A stretch of DNA of 64,000 nt from Marivita sp051251565. Its GTDB lineage: Bacteria; Pseudomonadota; Alphaproteobacteria; Rhodobacterales; Rhodobacteraceae. The stretch covers positions 186,001 to 250,000 of the forward strand of contig NZ_JBPOFB010000001.1 of assembly GCF_051251565.1 (NCBI RefSeq). The letters run 5' to 3'. Both the position numbers and the translations under genes were made by a program. Position 1 is the first letter of the stretch; each line of letters starts with the position of its first letter. This document shows, in pieces, positions 40,946-49,286 of this stretch. Below the pieces are notes generated by a model that saw only the letters and a program-made list of their open reading frames with translations, was not told where the DNA came from and ran no database searches.

Positions 40946-42802
40946 TCAGGCCCAGTCTTCGTCAAGGATCTTCCAGTTCTTCACGCGTGAATACAGCGTC
41001 GTTGGTTTGACGCCCAAAAGCGCGGCAGCCCCGGTTGGGCCGGAGATACGTCCGCTGGTTTCGCGCAGTGCCGCAATCAGATTGCCGCGAGCCAAATCAT
41101 GCAATTGGGCTTCTGTCCGAAAACTTGAACTGGTTTTCGCAGCAGGAGACGCGGCCGAAAGTTCAAGAACCAGCTTTTCATCGCGTGACACGATTGCGGC
41201 GCGTTCCATCACGTTGCGCAGCTCGCGCACATTGCCGGGCCAGTCATACGACTGCAATTGCTGCACCACACGTTCGGTCATGACGGGCACCGGGCGGTTG
41301 AGCCTGCGGCTGGCGAATTTGAGCAGATGCGCAGCAAGCAGAGGAATGTCTTCCTGCCGGTCGCGCAAGGGCTGGCAGGTGATCGGAAACACGTTGAGGA
41401 AGAGATACAGGTCTTCGCGGATGCGCGAGGAGCGTCGCGCCTGAATATCGGTCAGCGAAGTCGCGGCAATCACCCGGATATCCAACGGCTTTTCCCGCGT
41501 ATCGCCAAGCCGTGTGACCGTGCCGTTTTGCAACGCGGCCAGCAGCTTGCCCTGTATCTCGAAGGGAAGCTCTTCTACATCGTCCAGGAAAAGCGTGCCA
41601 CCATGGGCCAGTTCAAGCTTGCCGGGCTTGTCACGCGTCGCACCGTTTGGTGCGCCCCGGACCTGTCCGCAAAGTTCTGCCTCGACCTCTTCTGGGGCGA
41701 CAGAACTGCATTTGAAATGAATGAGCGGACGGCGCGCGCGCGGGCTCGCCTTGTGGATGGCCGTGGCAACCAGCGATTTTCCGGTGCCGGTTTCGCCACT
41801 GATCAGCACGGTTGCGTCGGTGGCAGCGACAAGATCAATGCGGGTCACGGTTTGGCGGATCGCTGGGGACGACCCGATGATGTTGTGATGTGCCCGCTCG
41901 GACGTGATCGCTTCTTGCAGATAGGCGTTTTCCTGCTCCAGCCTGTCCCGCAAGGCGGCCACTTCGGCCAGCGCATCATGCAGCTTGCGTTCGCTTTCCT
42001 TGCGTTCGGTGATGTCGCGGAAGATCACCACCGCACCGGCCAGAACGCGCTGGTCGTAGATCGGCGTGGACACGTATTCGACGCGGATCGGTTTGCCATC
42101 CTTGCGCCAAAAAACCTCGTCTTCGATCCGTTTGACCTTTTCATAGCGGAAAGACTGATAGATCGGGCATTGCTGCGACGGATACACATCCCCGTTCAGG
42201 TGGTGATGGTGGATCATTGAATGGATATCGCGGCCCAACAGGTCTTCGCTGGTCCAGCCCAGCATCTCTTGCGCAGCGCGATTCACAAACGTGGTTTTGC
42301 CTTCGGCGTTGATACCGTAAATGCCTTCGCCTGCCGCGTTGAGGATCAGCTGGTTCTGCCGCTCCAGTTCGGCGAAAAAACTTTCGGTGCGTTTCCATTC
42401 GACCAATCCTGCGCGAAAGGTTTCCGCTGCCGCCGCCTGTTCGGCCCGCCGGTCCAGGGCCCGCAAATCGGTGAGGACGAGTGTCAGTAAACCGGGTTTT
42501 CCAGGCACCGGCCGTGCCAGTAATTCGCAGTGCAAAGGTTTTCCGGCGGCAGAGGTCAGGGTGACATCGCGGGTCCAGCCTTCGCCCCGATGGTCCACCT
42601 CTTCGATGAAAACCACAAACTGTGGCAGGGCACTGCGCAGGTAGTCGGAAAACGCGGCTGGGGGTGCATCGGGGTCACAGGCCAGCAATCGTGCGGCAGG
42701 AGAGTTCCAGTCGACGATGCGGTCGCAGGACGTGTCCAGCAGCAGAACGGGCTGTGGAATGGCCTGAAGCAGGGAATCGGTTTGGGGCATATGCAATGTC
42801 AT
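40946..42802 (-). CDS. PAS-containing NtrC-family regulator with a non-canonical GAFTGA loop
   Basis: 618 aa. An N-terminal PAS-like region (about 10-110), a full PAS/PAC domain (about 150-275, ending VIFRDITERKESERKL), and a coiled coil precede the AAA+ core. Walker A is GETGTGKS (336-343) and Walker B is GGTLFLDDVEEL. A Fis-type helix-turn-helix ends the protein (AALLGVKPTTLYSRVKNW). The sigma-54 contact loop GAFTGA reads GAPNGA (383-388). The second arginine of the finger region (usually REDLYYRLN) is Phe in REDLYLFLN. It therefore probably cannot remodel sigma-54 holoenzyme and may act with sigma-70, as Rhodobacter NtrC does. It diverges from the cyanate operon, its likely target. Confidence 0.9.
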   Translation of the reverse strand: MTLHMPQTDSLLQAIPQPVLLLDTSCDRIVDWNSPAARLLACDPDAPPAAFSDYLRSALPQFVVFIEEVDHRGEGWTRDVTLTSAAGKPLHCELLARPVPGKPGLLTLVLTDLRALDRRAEQAAAAETFRAGLVEWKRTESFFAELERQNQLILNAAGEGIYGINAEGKTTFVNRAAQEMLGWTSEDLLGRDIHSMIHHHHLNGDVYPSQQCPIYQSFRYEKVKRIEDEVFWRKDGKPIRVEYVSTPIYDQRVLAGAVVIFRDITERKESERKLHDALAEVAALRDRLEQENAYLQEAITSERAHHNIIGSSPAIRQTVTRIDLVAATDATVLISGETGTGKSLVATAIHKASPRARRPLIHFKCSSVAPEEVEAELCGQVRGAPNGATRDKPGKLELAHGGTLFLDDVEELPFEIQGKLLAALQNGTVTRLGDTREKPLDIRVIAATSLTDIQARRSSRIREDLYLFLNVFPITCQPLRDRQEDIPLLAAHLLKFASRRLNRPVPVMTERVVQQLQSYDWPGNVRELRNVMERAAIVSRDEKLVLELSAASPAAKTSSSFRTEAQLHDLARGNLIAALRETSGRISGPTGAAALLGVKPTTLYSRVKNWKILDEDWA

Positions 42803-42838
42803 GCACGGAAGGATATTGCTGCACCGCGGCGCGCACTA

Positions 42839-42870
42839 ACGAAATTTCGTAATTTACGATTTAACGTAAA
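42839..42870. promoter_or_regulatory. Paired inverted repeats in the regulator/cyn divergent region
   Basis: A perfect 12-bp palindrome ACGAAATTTCGT (42839-42850) is followed by TTTACG-N6-CGTAAA (42853-42870). Both share the dyad core C-G-AAA/TTT-C-G and lie just upstream of the regulator gene in an AT-rich 213-base divergent region (42803-43015). They are candidate binding sites for the NtrC-type protein. No sigma-54 -24/-12 element (TGGCAC-N5-TTGC) was found on either strand. Confidence 0.45.
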
Positions 42871-43015
42871 AATGCCTAGCTAAAATGTAATTTAATTATA
42901 TGAAATTGTTTAACTTTTAACGATGCCCAAATTTTCACCACCACCTGTTTGCCCCGCTCAAAGGCTGTCACGATGCCCCTAGTTCGACATCAAAATTCGA
43001 AAATAGGGGAACGAC

Positions 43016-44410
43016 ATGACGATCAAGAGCCTAGGAAATCCGTTTTCTGCAAAAACTGATCTTCGCCATGGCGCGGATTGTGGATGCGACACCTGCGCGT
43101 CGGGTCACGGCCATGCGCACAAGGACACTGACCTTGCACCGACACAGATGTCATCCGAGCAAATGTTGGAACGCGCCGTCGAAAGCGCCATTGTGCGGTC
43201 CGTCTTTGGACAAAGCGACATTGGACGCCGGTCCTTCATGGGGATGATGGGGGGCAGCACCGTGGCCGCCGCCTTGGCCTCTGTCTTTCCGATGGATCAG
43301 GCCAAGGCTGCAATCCTCGACAATCTGGGGCCGCCCGAGAAGACTGACCTGAATATCGGCTTTGTTCCGATCACCTGTGCAACACCCATCATTATGGCGC
43401 AGCCCTTGGGGTTCTATGAACGCTATGGCCTGAACGCGCAGGTTATCAAGACGGCAGGCTGGGCCGTGGCGCGCGACAAGTCACTGTCGGGGGAATATGA
43501 CGCGTCGCACATGCTAACCCCGATGCCCTTGGCGATGACGCTGGGCGCGGGATCGGTCGCCACGCCCTACATCATGCCTGCGGTCGAAAATATCAACGGA
43601 CAAGCCATCGTGCTGTCCAACGAGCATCTCGACAAGCGTGATCCGACCCAGTGGAAGGGCTTCACCTTTGGTGTGCCGTTCGAATACTCGATGCATAACT
43701 TCCTGCTGCGCTACTACGTGGCCGAGTTTGGTCTGGACCCAGATGTCGACATCCAGATCCGCGTTGTGCCGCCGCCCGAGATGGTTGCCAACCTGCGTGC
43801 CGGGAACCTTGATGGGTACCTGTCGCCCGACCCGTTCAACCAGCGCGCAGTTTGGGAAGGCATTGGCTTTATCCATTTGCTCACCAAGGAAATCTGGGAA
43901 GGTCACCCGTGCTGTGCCTTTGCCGCACCGCTGTCGTTTGCGACGGAATTGCCCAACACCTACGGCGCGCTGCTCAAGTCGATCATCGACGCCACGCAAT
44001 ACGCCTCGAGCGCGGAAAATCGAAAAGAGATCTCGGCGGCAATTGCGCCGACCAACTATCTGAACCAACCAGTTGAGGTGATCGAACAGGTGCTGACCGG
44101 CACCTATGCCGATGGTCTGGGCGAGGTGAAGATGGTGCCCGACCGGATCGATTTTGACCCGTTCCCATGGCATTCGATGGGCGTGTGGATTCTGACCCAG
44201 ATGAAGCGCTGGGGCTATATCGAAGGCGATATTGATTATCGCGCAGTGGCTGAACAGGTTTACCTGGCCGCCGACGCCAAGAAGGTGATGGAAGAGTTGG
44301 GCTATGACGCGCCGGATATCACCTACAAGTCGCACACCATCATGGGCAAAACCTTTGATCCGGCCGAGCCCGAAGCCTACGTGGCCAGCTTTCCGATCAA
44401 GAAGGACTGA
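43016..44410 (+). CDS. cynA: Cyanate/nitrate-type ABC transporter substrate-binding protein
   Basis: 464 aa. NrtA/CynA family: LNIGFVPITCATPIIMAQPLGFYERYGL, the ligand segment GWAVARDKSLSGEYDASHMLTPMPLA, and GNLDGYLSPDPFNQRAVWEGIGFI. A twin-arginine export signal DIGRRSFMGMMGGSTVAAAL (Arg71-Arg72) lies behind an unusually long, about 65-residue N-region. That region contains Cys22, Cys24, Cys27 and His31, His33, His35, a plausible metal site. The periplasmic protein would capture cyanate for the permease encoded 4 bases downstream. Assignment to cyanate rests on the cynS gene in the same operon. Confidence 0.88.
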   Translation: MTIKSLGNPFSAKTDLRHGADCGCDTCASGHGHAHKDTDLAPTQMSSEQMLERAVESAIVRSVFGQSDIGRRSFMGMMGGSTVAAALASVFPMDQAKAAILDNLGPPEKTDLNIGFVPITCATPIIMAQPLGFYERYGLNAQVIKTAGWAVARDKSLSGEYDASHMLTPMPLAMTLGAGSVATPYIMPAVENINGQAIVLSNEHLDKRDPTQWKGFTFGVPFEYSMHNFLLRYYVAEFGLDPDVDIQIRVVPPPEMVANLRAGNLDGYLSPDPFNQRAVWEGIGFIHLLTKEIWEGHPCCAFAAPLSFATELPNTYGALLKSIIDATQYASSAENRKEISAAIAPTNYLNQPVEVIEQVLTGTYADGLGEVKMVPDRIDFDPFPWHSMGVWILTQMKRWGYIEGDIDYRAVAEQVYLAADAKKVMEELGYDAPDITYKSHTIMGKTFDPAEPEAYVASFPIKKD

Positions 44411-44413
44411 TCC

Positions 44414-45250
44414 ATGTTGGACAATCTTTCAATCAACAAGCGCGCTGCGATTTTGTCGATTGTGATGCTGGTGGTTGGCCTCCTGATATGGGAGGCCGCC
44501 ATCCCGGCGCAAAAGGCCGTGGGTGAACTGACCGAGTATGAACGCCTTACCGGAGGTGGTGCGCAGAAAGCTGGTGTGCCGCCCCCAAGCCAAGTGTTTG
44601 CCAAGGCGTGGGCTGAACTTTCAAACCCGTTTTACGACGCGGGCCCCAACGACAAGGGCATCGGCATTCAGATCGGCTATTCGATCTACCGTGTGCTGAC
44701 GGGCTATTTCCTTGCCGCATTGGTCGCCATTCCGCTGGGCTTCCTGATCGGGATGAGCCAGATCGCCTACAAGGCGTTCAACCCGTTTATCCAAGTGTTA
44801 CGTCCGATCTCGCCGCTTGCTTGGATGCCTCTTGCGTTGTTCATCATTCAGGATTCTGAAGCATCGGCGATTTTCGTGATCTTCATCTGTTCGATCTGGC
44901 CGATGCTGCTCAACACCGCGTTTGGCGTCTCGGGCGTGCGCAAGGACTGGGTGAACGTCGCCCGCACACATGAGCTTGGGGCGTTGAAAACCGCGTTCAC
45001 CGTGATCTTGCCCGCTGCCGCGCCCACCATCGTGACGGGCATGCGTATCTCGATCGGCATTGCGTGGTTGGTGATTGTGGCGGCCGAGATGCTCGTGGGG
45101 GGCACCGGGATTGGCTACTACGTCTGGAACGAGTGGAACAACCTCGACCTGACCTCGGTCATTTTTTCAATCCTCATGATCGGCGTTGTGGGCATGTTGC
45201 TGGATTCCGCCTTTGGCGTCCTGCAACGCGCCGTCGCCTACGCAGAATAA
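44414..45250 (+). CDS. cynB: Cyanate/nitrate-type ABC transporter permease
   Basis: 278 aa. The first membrane helix (about 10-30) is followed by a periplasmic stretch and about five more helices. The binding-protein-dependent permease signature (EAA loop) is present: ARTHELGALKTAFTVILPAAAPTIVTGMRISIG. WLVIVAAEMLVGGTGIGYYVWNEWNNLD is typical of the NrtB/TauC/SsuC group. It starts 4 bases after cynA and ends 10 bases before the ATPase gene. Confidence 0.92.
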   Translation: MLDNLSINKRAAILSIVMLVVGLLIWEAAIPAQKAVGELTEYERLTGGGAQKAGVPPPSQVFAKAWAELSNPFYDAGPNDKGIGIQIGYSIYRVLTGYFLAALVAIPLGFLIGMSQIAYKAFNPFIQVLRPISPLAWMPLALFIIQDSEASAIFVIFICSIWPMLLNTAFGVSGVRKDWVNVARTHELGALKTAFTVILPAAAPTIVTGMRISIGIAWLVIVAAEMLVGGTGIGYYVWNEWNNLDLTSVIFSILMIGVVGMLLDSAFGVLQRAVAYAE

Positions 45251-45260
45251 GGAGGCTTTC

Positions 45261-46169
45261 ATGCCCAAACCGTTTCTCAGCATTGAACGCCTGACGCAGC
45301 AATATCCCGATGGTCAGGGGGGCACCCTGACCGTCTTTGAAAACGCCAGCTTTGGCATCGAAAAGGGCGAATTCGTCTGCATCCTTGGTCACTCTGGCTG
45401 TGGCAAATCGACGATCATGAACATCCTTGCCGGTCTTTCGGAACCATCGTCCGGCGTGGTCAAGATGGACGGGTTCGAAGTGTCCGGTCCGTCTCTGGAC
45501 CGTGGTGTCGTGTTCCAGAACTATTCCCTGCTCCCATGGCTTTCGGCGCTCAGGAACGTCACCTTTGGTGTCAAGGCACGCTACCCCGACTGGACCGCAG
45601 ACGCCATCGAGGCGCATGCCCGTGACTACCTTGCCAAGGTGGGGCTTGAGGGCGACGTGGTACACCGCAAGCCAAGCCAACTGTCGGGCGGGATGCGTCA
45701 ACGCGTGTCGATCGCGCGGGCCTTTGCCAACCAGCCCAAGCTGCTTTTGCTGGACGAACCCTTTGGCGCGTTGGACGCGCTGACGCGGGGCACGATTCAG
45801 GAAGAGCTGATCAAGGTCTGGGCTGGCACGGAACAGACCGTGTTCATGATCACCCACGATATCGACGAGGCGATCCTGCTTGCCGACCGCATTTTGTTGA
45901 TGACCAACGGGCCATTCGCCCGCATTGCTGAATCGGTCGAGATTACCATTCCGCGCCCGCGCACCCGGACCGAGATCGTGGAGCATCCGAACTACTATGC
46001 GATCCGCAATCATCTGGTGCACTTTCTGGGGCAACGGTCCAAGGAACTGGCCGGACAACAAAGCGCGAATGCCGATCAAAGCCCGGAGACAGTGCGCATC
46101 GACCGCACCACCCCCGACAACGCAGAGGGTGATCCCGCGCCTCTGCCCTTGCGGGCTGTCAATGACTGA
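45261..46169 (+). CDS. cynD: Cyanate/nitrate-type ABC transporter ATP-binding protein
   Basis: 302 aa from ATG 45261, with a strong ribosome site AAGGAGG (45248-45254). Walker A GHSGCGKST, Q-loop VVFQNYSLLPWL, signature LSGGMRQRVSIARA, Walker B LLLLDEPFGALD and H-loop MITHDIDEA are all present, typical of the NrtD/SsuB group. The last 45 residues form a polar tail without known domain. Confidence 0.93.
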   Translation: MPKPFLSIERLTQQYPDGQGGTLTVFENASFGIEKGEFVCILGHSGCGKSTIMNILAGLSEPSSGVVKMDGFEVSGPSLDRGVVFQNYSLLPWLSALRNVTFGVKARYPDWTADAIEAHARDYLAKVGLEGDVVHRKPSQLSGGMRQRVSIARAFANQPKLLLLDEPFGALDALTRGTIQEELIKVWAGTEQTVFMITHDIDEAILLADRILLMTNGPFARIAESVEITIPRPRTRTEIVEHPNYYAIRNHLVHFLGQRSKELAGQQSANADQSPETVRIDRTTPDNAEGDPAPLPLRAVND

Positions 46170-46181
46170 TCGGGGGCGGGC

Positions 46182-46661
46182 ATGACCCTGCACACTACGC
46201 CGCGTGCGCCTGTGCCGCCGTTTTCGCCCGAGGACGCGGTGCAAAAGGTGCGCATAGCCGAAGATGCGTGGAACAGCCGTGATCCGGCCAAGGTCGCGTT
46301 GGCCTACACACCCGACACGCGCTGGCGCAACCGGGATGTGTTTTTGACCGGACGGGCCGAGGTCCAAGCGTTCCTGACCCGCAAGTGGGAGGTCGAAAAC
46401 GGCTACCGCCTGATCAAAGAGATATGGGCGCATTCTGCCCAGCGGATCGCCGTGCGCTTTTGTTACGAATGGCATGACACAACCGGCCAATGGTTCCGCG
46501 CCCATGGCAACGAGAACTGGGAGTTTGACGCGCTGGGCTACATGGCCGTGCGCCATGCCTCGATCAACGATGTGCCGATCTCTGACGCCGACCGACTGTT
46601 CCATTGGCCGCGAGGCCGCCGTCCTGACGACCATCCGGGCCTGACAGACCTCGGACTGTGA
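46182..46661 (+). CDS. DUF1348 protein (NTF2/SnoaL-like fold)
   Basis: 159 aa. KVRIAEDAWNSRDPAKVALAY, then DTRWRNRDVFLTGRAEVQAFL, KWEVENGYRLIKEIWAHSAQ and VRFCYEWHD match DUF1348, a nuclear-transport-factor-2-like family of unknown function (about 150-160 aa). The fold is a cone-shaped beta/alpha barrel that often binds small molecules. Its insertion between cyn transporter and cynS in a compact operon suggests an accessory role in cyanate handling, but nothing in the sequence identifies a reaction. Confidence 0.85.
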   Translation: MTLHTTPRAPVPPFSPEDAVQKVRIAEDAWNSRDPAKVALAYTPDTRWRNRDVFLTGRAEVQAFLTRKWEVENGYRLIKEIWAHSAQRIAVRFCYEWHDTTGQWFRAHGNENWEFDALGYMAVRHASINDVPISDADRLFHWPRGRRPDDHPGLTDLGL

Positions 46662-46698
46662 CATGCAAAATTTACACCAAGACCCAGGAGGAAATCCA

Positions 46699-47169
46699 AT
46701 GAAAGACAATTACGAGGTGACCGTCATGATGACCAAGGAAGACGTGACAATGATGATCCTGTCCGCCAAGAAGCAGGCAGGCATGACATGGGAAGGCATC
46801 GCTGAAAAGATCGGCATGTCGCCCGTCTGGACCCATTCCGCTTGCATGGGCATGAACGCATTCCCCAAGGAAAAGGCCGAGGCGATCGTGTCTGTCATGG
46901 GCCTGCCGCAAGAAGCGGCAAGTGTTCTGGAAGAGCCGCCCACCAAGGTCTGGGAGCAGGCAGTTCCAACAGATCCCTGCATCTACCGGCTGTATGAAAT
47001 CGTCGGTGTTTACGGCCCGACCATCAAGGCACTGATCGAAGAGAAATTTGGCACAGGCATCATGTCGGCCATTGACTTTGATATGCAGCTGACGCGTGTG
47101 CCCCACGAAAAGGGCGACCGGGTAAAGTTAGAAATGTCCGGCAAATACCTTGGCTACAATTCCTGGTAA
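46699..47169 (+). CDS. cynS: Cyanate hydratase (cyanase)
   Basis: 156 aa from ATG 46699, fixed by AGGAGG (46686-46691); an ATG at 46663 in frame would leave that site inside the gene. Catalytic Arg97, Glu100 and Ser123 correspond to Arg96/Glu99/Ser122 of E. coli CynS in the C-terminal block YRLYEIVGVYGPTIKAL then EKFGTGIMSAIDF. The N-terminal helical domain is normal. The decameric enzyme converts cyanate plus bicarbonate to carbamate and CO2, giving ammonium, so the operon supplies nitrogen or detoxifies cyanate. Last gene before a strong terminator. Confidence 0.97.
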   Translation: MKDNYEVTVMMTKEDVTMMILSAKKQAGMTWEGIAEKIGMSPVWTHSACMGMNAFPKEKAEAIVSVMGLPQEAASVLEEPPTKVWEQAVPTDPCIYRLYEIVGVYGPTIKALIEEKFGTGIMSAIDFDMQLTRVPHEKGDRVKLEMSGKYLGYNSW

Positions 47170-47200
47170 GTCCCTCGAACCATCTCTTGCAATGGTGAAG

Positions 47201-47229
47201 AACGCAGGCCCGGTGCCTGCGTTTTTTTT
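47201..47229 (+). terminator. Rho-independent terminator of the cyn operon
   Basis: AACGCAGGC (47201-47209) and GCCTGCGTT (47215-47223) form a perfect 9-bp stem with a 5-base loop. Eight T residues run on from the stem (47222-47229). It lies 31 bases after the cynS stop. Confidence 0.92.
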
Positions 47230-47357
47230 GTGCGCGCAGACCACGCAGCACCGCGTGTTGCGGCTTTCGTGTCCCTGCGTGACAAGGTAGCCTGATGTCA
47301 TGGACTCAGTGCCGCCCAGTTTCACACAGCCCAATCGACACCCCAAAGAGCATCGAC

Positions 47358-48488
47358 ATGATTGAGGGGACCAAGCCGCATGTCACGGTGCATGCCGCCG
47401 ATGGGTCTGGCGATATACGCGTTTCCGGCGTCCTGACGATCTATACCGTCACGCTGGCGCAGACGGAGTTGCAAAAGCTGCAACCGGGTGAGGTGCCGAG
47501 GCTCGATCTGTCCGGCCTCACGCGGCTTGATACGGCGGGGGCATGGGCGCTGGTGTCGCTCAAGGCGCGGTTTGACAAAGCAGGGCACACGCTTGCCTTT
47601 ACTCAGGTCAGCCCTGAGGCGGCAAGCCTTTTGGACAGCGTCGAACACGCCATGCCAAACCCGGAAACGCGCGCTGCGGCGCGTCTGACCGTTTCGGATA
47701 GGCTGGACCGGTTCGGGAGGCGTGTCTTTGGTGGGATGCTGTATCTGCGTGCATTGACGGCGTATCTGGGCATTTTCCTGCACCGTTTGGGTCGTGCCTT
47801 ACGTCATCCCAGCGAATTCAGCGTCACATCGCTGGTGCATCACTGCGAAGAGGTGGGTCTCAAGGCGGTGCCCATCGTGTCTTTGATGGCGTTTCTGATC
47901 GGGGTCGTTCTGGCGTTTCAAGGCTCGACCCAATTACGCCAGTTCGGCGCCGAGGTGTTTGTGGTCGATCTGATCGCCATTTCCATCCTGCGCGAGTTGG
48001 GCATCCTGTTGACCGCGATCATTGTGGCCGGGCGCACCGCATCGGCATTCACGGCGGCCATCGGTTCCATGAAGATGCGCGAAGAGATCGACGCAATGCG
48101 CACGCTTGGCCTTGATCCGGCGATGAACCTTTTTGTGCCGCGCATCCTTGCACTGTTCATCATGCTGCCCATCCTTGGGCTGATTGCCAATATTGCCGGT
48201 CTGTTTGGCGGTGCGCTAATGGCATGGATCGACCTTGGGATTTCGCCTGCAATGTTCCAGACCCGGCTGGTCGAAGGCACGTCGGTGACGCATGTTTTTG
48301 TCGGACTGGTCAAGGCGCCGGTCTTTGCGCTGATCATCGGAGTGGTGGGCTGCCATGCCGGGATGCAGGTTCAAAGCAACGCGGAATCGCTGGGGCGTAT
48401 GACGTCGAACGCCGTGGTGGCAGCGATCTTTGCGGTGATCGTGGCCGACGCCGTCTTTTCGATCTTCTTTGCGAGGATTGGCATATGA
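47358..48488 (+). CDS. mlaE: MlaE-family lipid ABC transporter permease with N-terminal STAS domain
   Basis: 376 aa from ATG 47358 (MIEGTKPHVTVHAADGSGDI); ATG 47295 is an in-frame alternative adding an unremarkable 21 residues. The first about 110 residues form a STAS-like domain (LTIYTVTLAQTELQKL, LDLSGLTRLDTAGAWALV), a fusion common in alphaproteobacteria. The permease part has VPIVSLMAFLIGVVLAFQGS, GRTASAFTAAIGSMKMREEIDAM and VKAPVFALIIGVVGCHAGM. It belongs to the inner-membrane MlaFED-type complex that moves phospholipids between inner and outer membrane. Confidence 0.9.
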   Translation: MIEGTKPHVTVHAADGSGDIRVSGVLTIYTVTLAQTELQKLQPGEVPRLDLSGLTRLDTAGAWALVSLKARFDKAGHTLAFTQVSPEAASLLDSVEHAMPNPETRAAARLTVSDRLDRFGRRVFGGMLYLRALTAYLGIFLHRLGRALRHPSEFSVTSLVHHCEEVGLKAVPIVSLMAFLIGVVLAFQGSTQLRQFGAEVFVVDLIAISILRELGILLTAIIVAGRTASAFTAAIGSMKMREEIDAMRTLGLDPAMNLFVPRILALFIMLPILGLIANIAGLFGGALMAWIDLGISPAMFQTRLVEGTSVTHVFVGLVKAPVFALIIGVVGCHAGMQVQSNAESLGRMTSNAVVAAIFAVIVADAVFSIFFARIGI

Positions 48489-49285
48489 CCGCGCCCGAGG
48501 TCGTCATCCGCCTGCGGGGTATCCGCAACCAGTTCGGCAGCCATGTGGTGCACGAGGATCTGGACCTTGATGTCTACCGTGGGGAAATCCTTGGGGTCGT
48601 CGGCGGATCAGGCACCGGTAAATCCGTACTGCTGCGCACCATTGCCGGGCTGCAACGCCCCGCTGCGGGAAGCGTTGATGTGCTGGGCACAGACGTTCTG
48701 AATGCGAACGAAGACACGCGGCAGGCGCTCGAATCCCGTTGGGGCGTGATGTTTCAGGACGGCGCGCTGTTTTCGTCCCTGACCGTGCGCGAAAATGTCG
48801 AAGTGCCGATGCGCGGGGTCGAGGGCCTTGATCCCGATATCCGCCGTCAGCTTGCAGATCTGAAAATATCGATGGTTGGGCTGACCTATCGCGCGGGCGA
48901 CAATTACCCGTCCGAGTTGTCTGGGGGGATGCGCAAACGGGCAGGGCTGGCGCGCGCGCTGGCGCTGGACCCGGATATCGTGTTTCTGGACGAACCGACC
49001 GCCGGGCTCGACCCTATTGGCGCTGCGGCCTTTGATCAGTTGATCCGGGGGTTGAGCCATTCGTTGGGTCTGACAGTGTTTCTGGTGACCCATGATCTTG
49101 ATACGCTGCACGCGACCTGTGATCGTATCGCGGTGCTGGCGGAACGAAAGGTGCTGGTGACTGGTACGATGACAGATATGCTAGAGGTCGATCATCCTTG
49201 GGTGCACGAGTATTTCCACGGGCCCCGCGCCCGCGCTGCTGCGGCATCCGAGGCATCGGCCAAAGTTAGCCAGAAAGGCACCTGA
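48485..49285 (+). CDS. mlaF: MlaF-type ABC transporter ATP-binding protein
   Basis: 266 aa from ATG 48485, overlapping the permease stop (ATGA). Walker A GGSGTGKSV, Q-loop MFQDGALFSSLTV, signature ELSGGMRKRAGLARAL, Walker B DIVFLDEPTAGLDP and H-loop LVTHDLDTL are complete. The MRKR variant after LSGG is characteristic of Mla/Ttg2-type ATPases. It powers the permease encoded just upstream. Confidence 0.93.
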   Translation: MTAPEVVIRLRGIRNQFGSHVVHEDLDLDVYRGEILGVVGGSGTGKSVLLRTIAGLQRPAAGSVDVLGTDVLNANEDTRQALESRWGVMFQDGALFSSLTVRENVEVPMRGVEGLDPDIRRQLADLKISMVGLTYRAGDNYPSELSGGMRKRAGLARALALDPDIVFLDEPTAGLDPIGAAAFDQLIRGLSHSLGLTVFLVTHDLDTLHATCDRIAVLAERKVLVTGTMTDMLEVDHPWVHEYFHGPRARAAAASEASAKVSQKGT

Positions 49286-49286
49286 C

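Noticed and set aside
42803..43015. Search for a sigma-54 promoter upstream of cynA
   Set aside because: No TGGC/TGC elements at -24/-12 spacing on either strand, so no promoter of that class was annotated.
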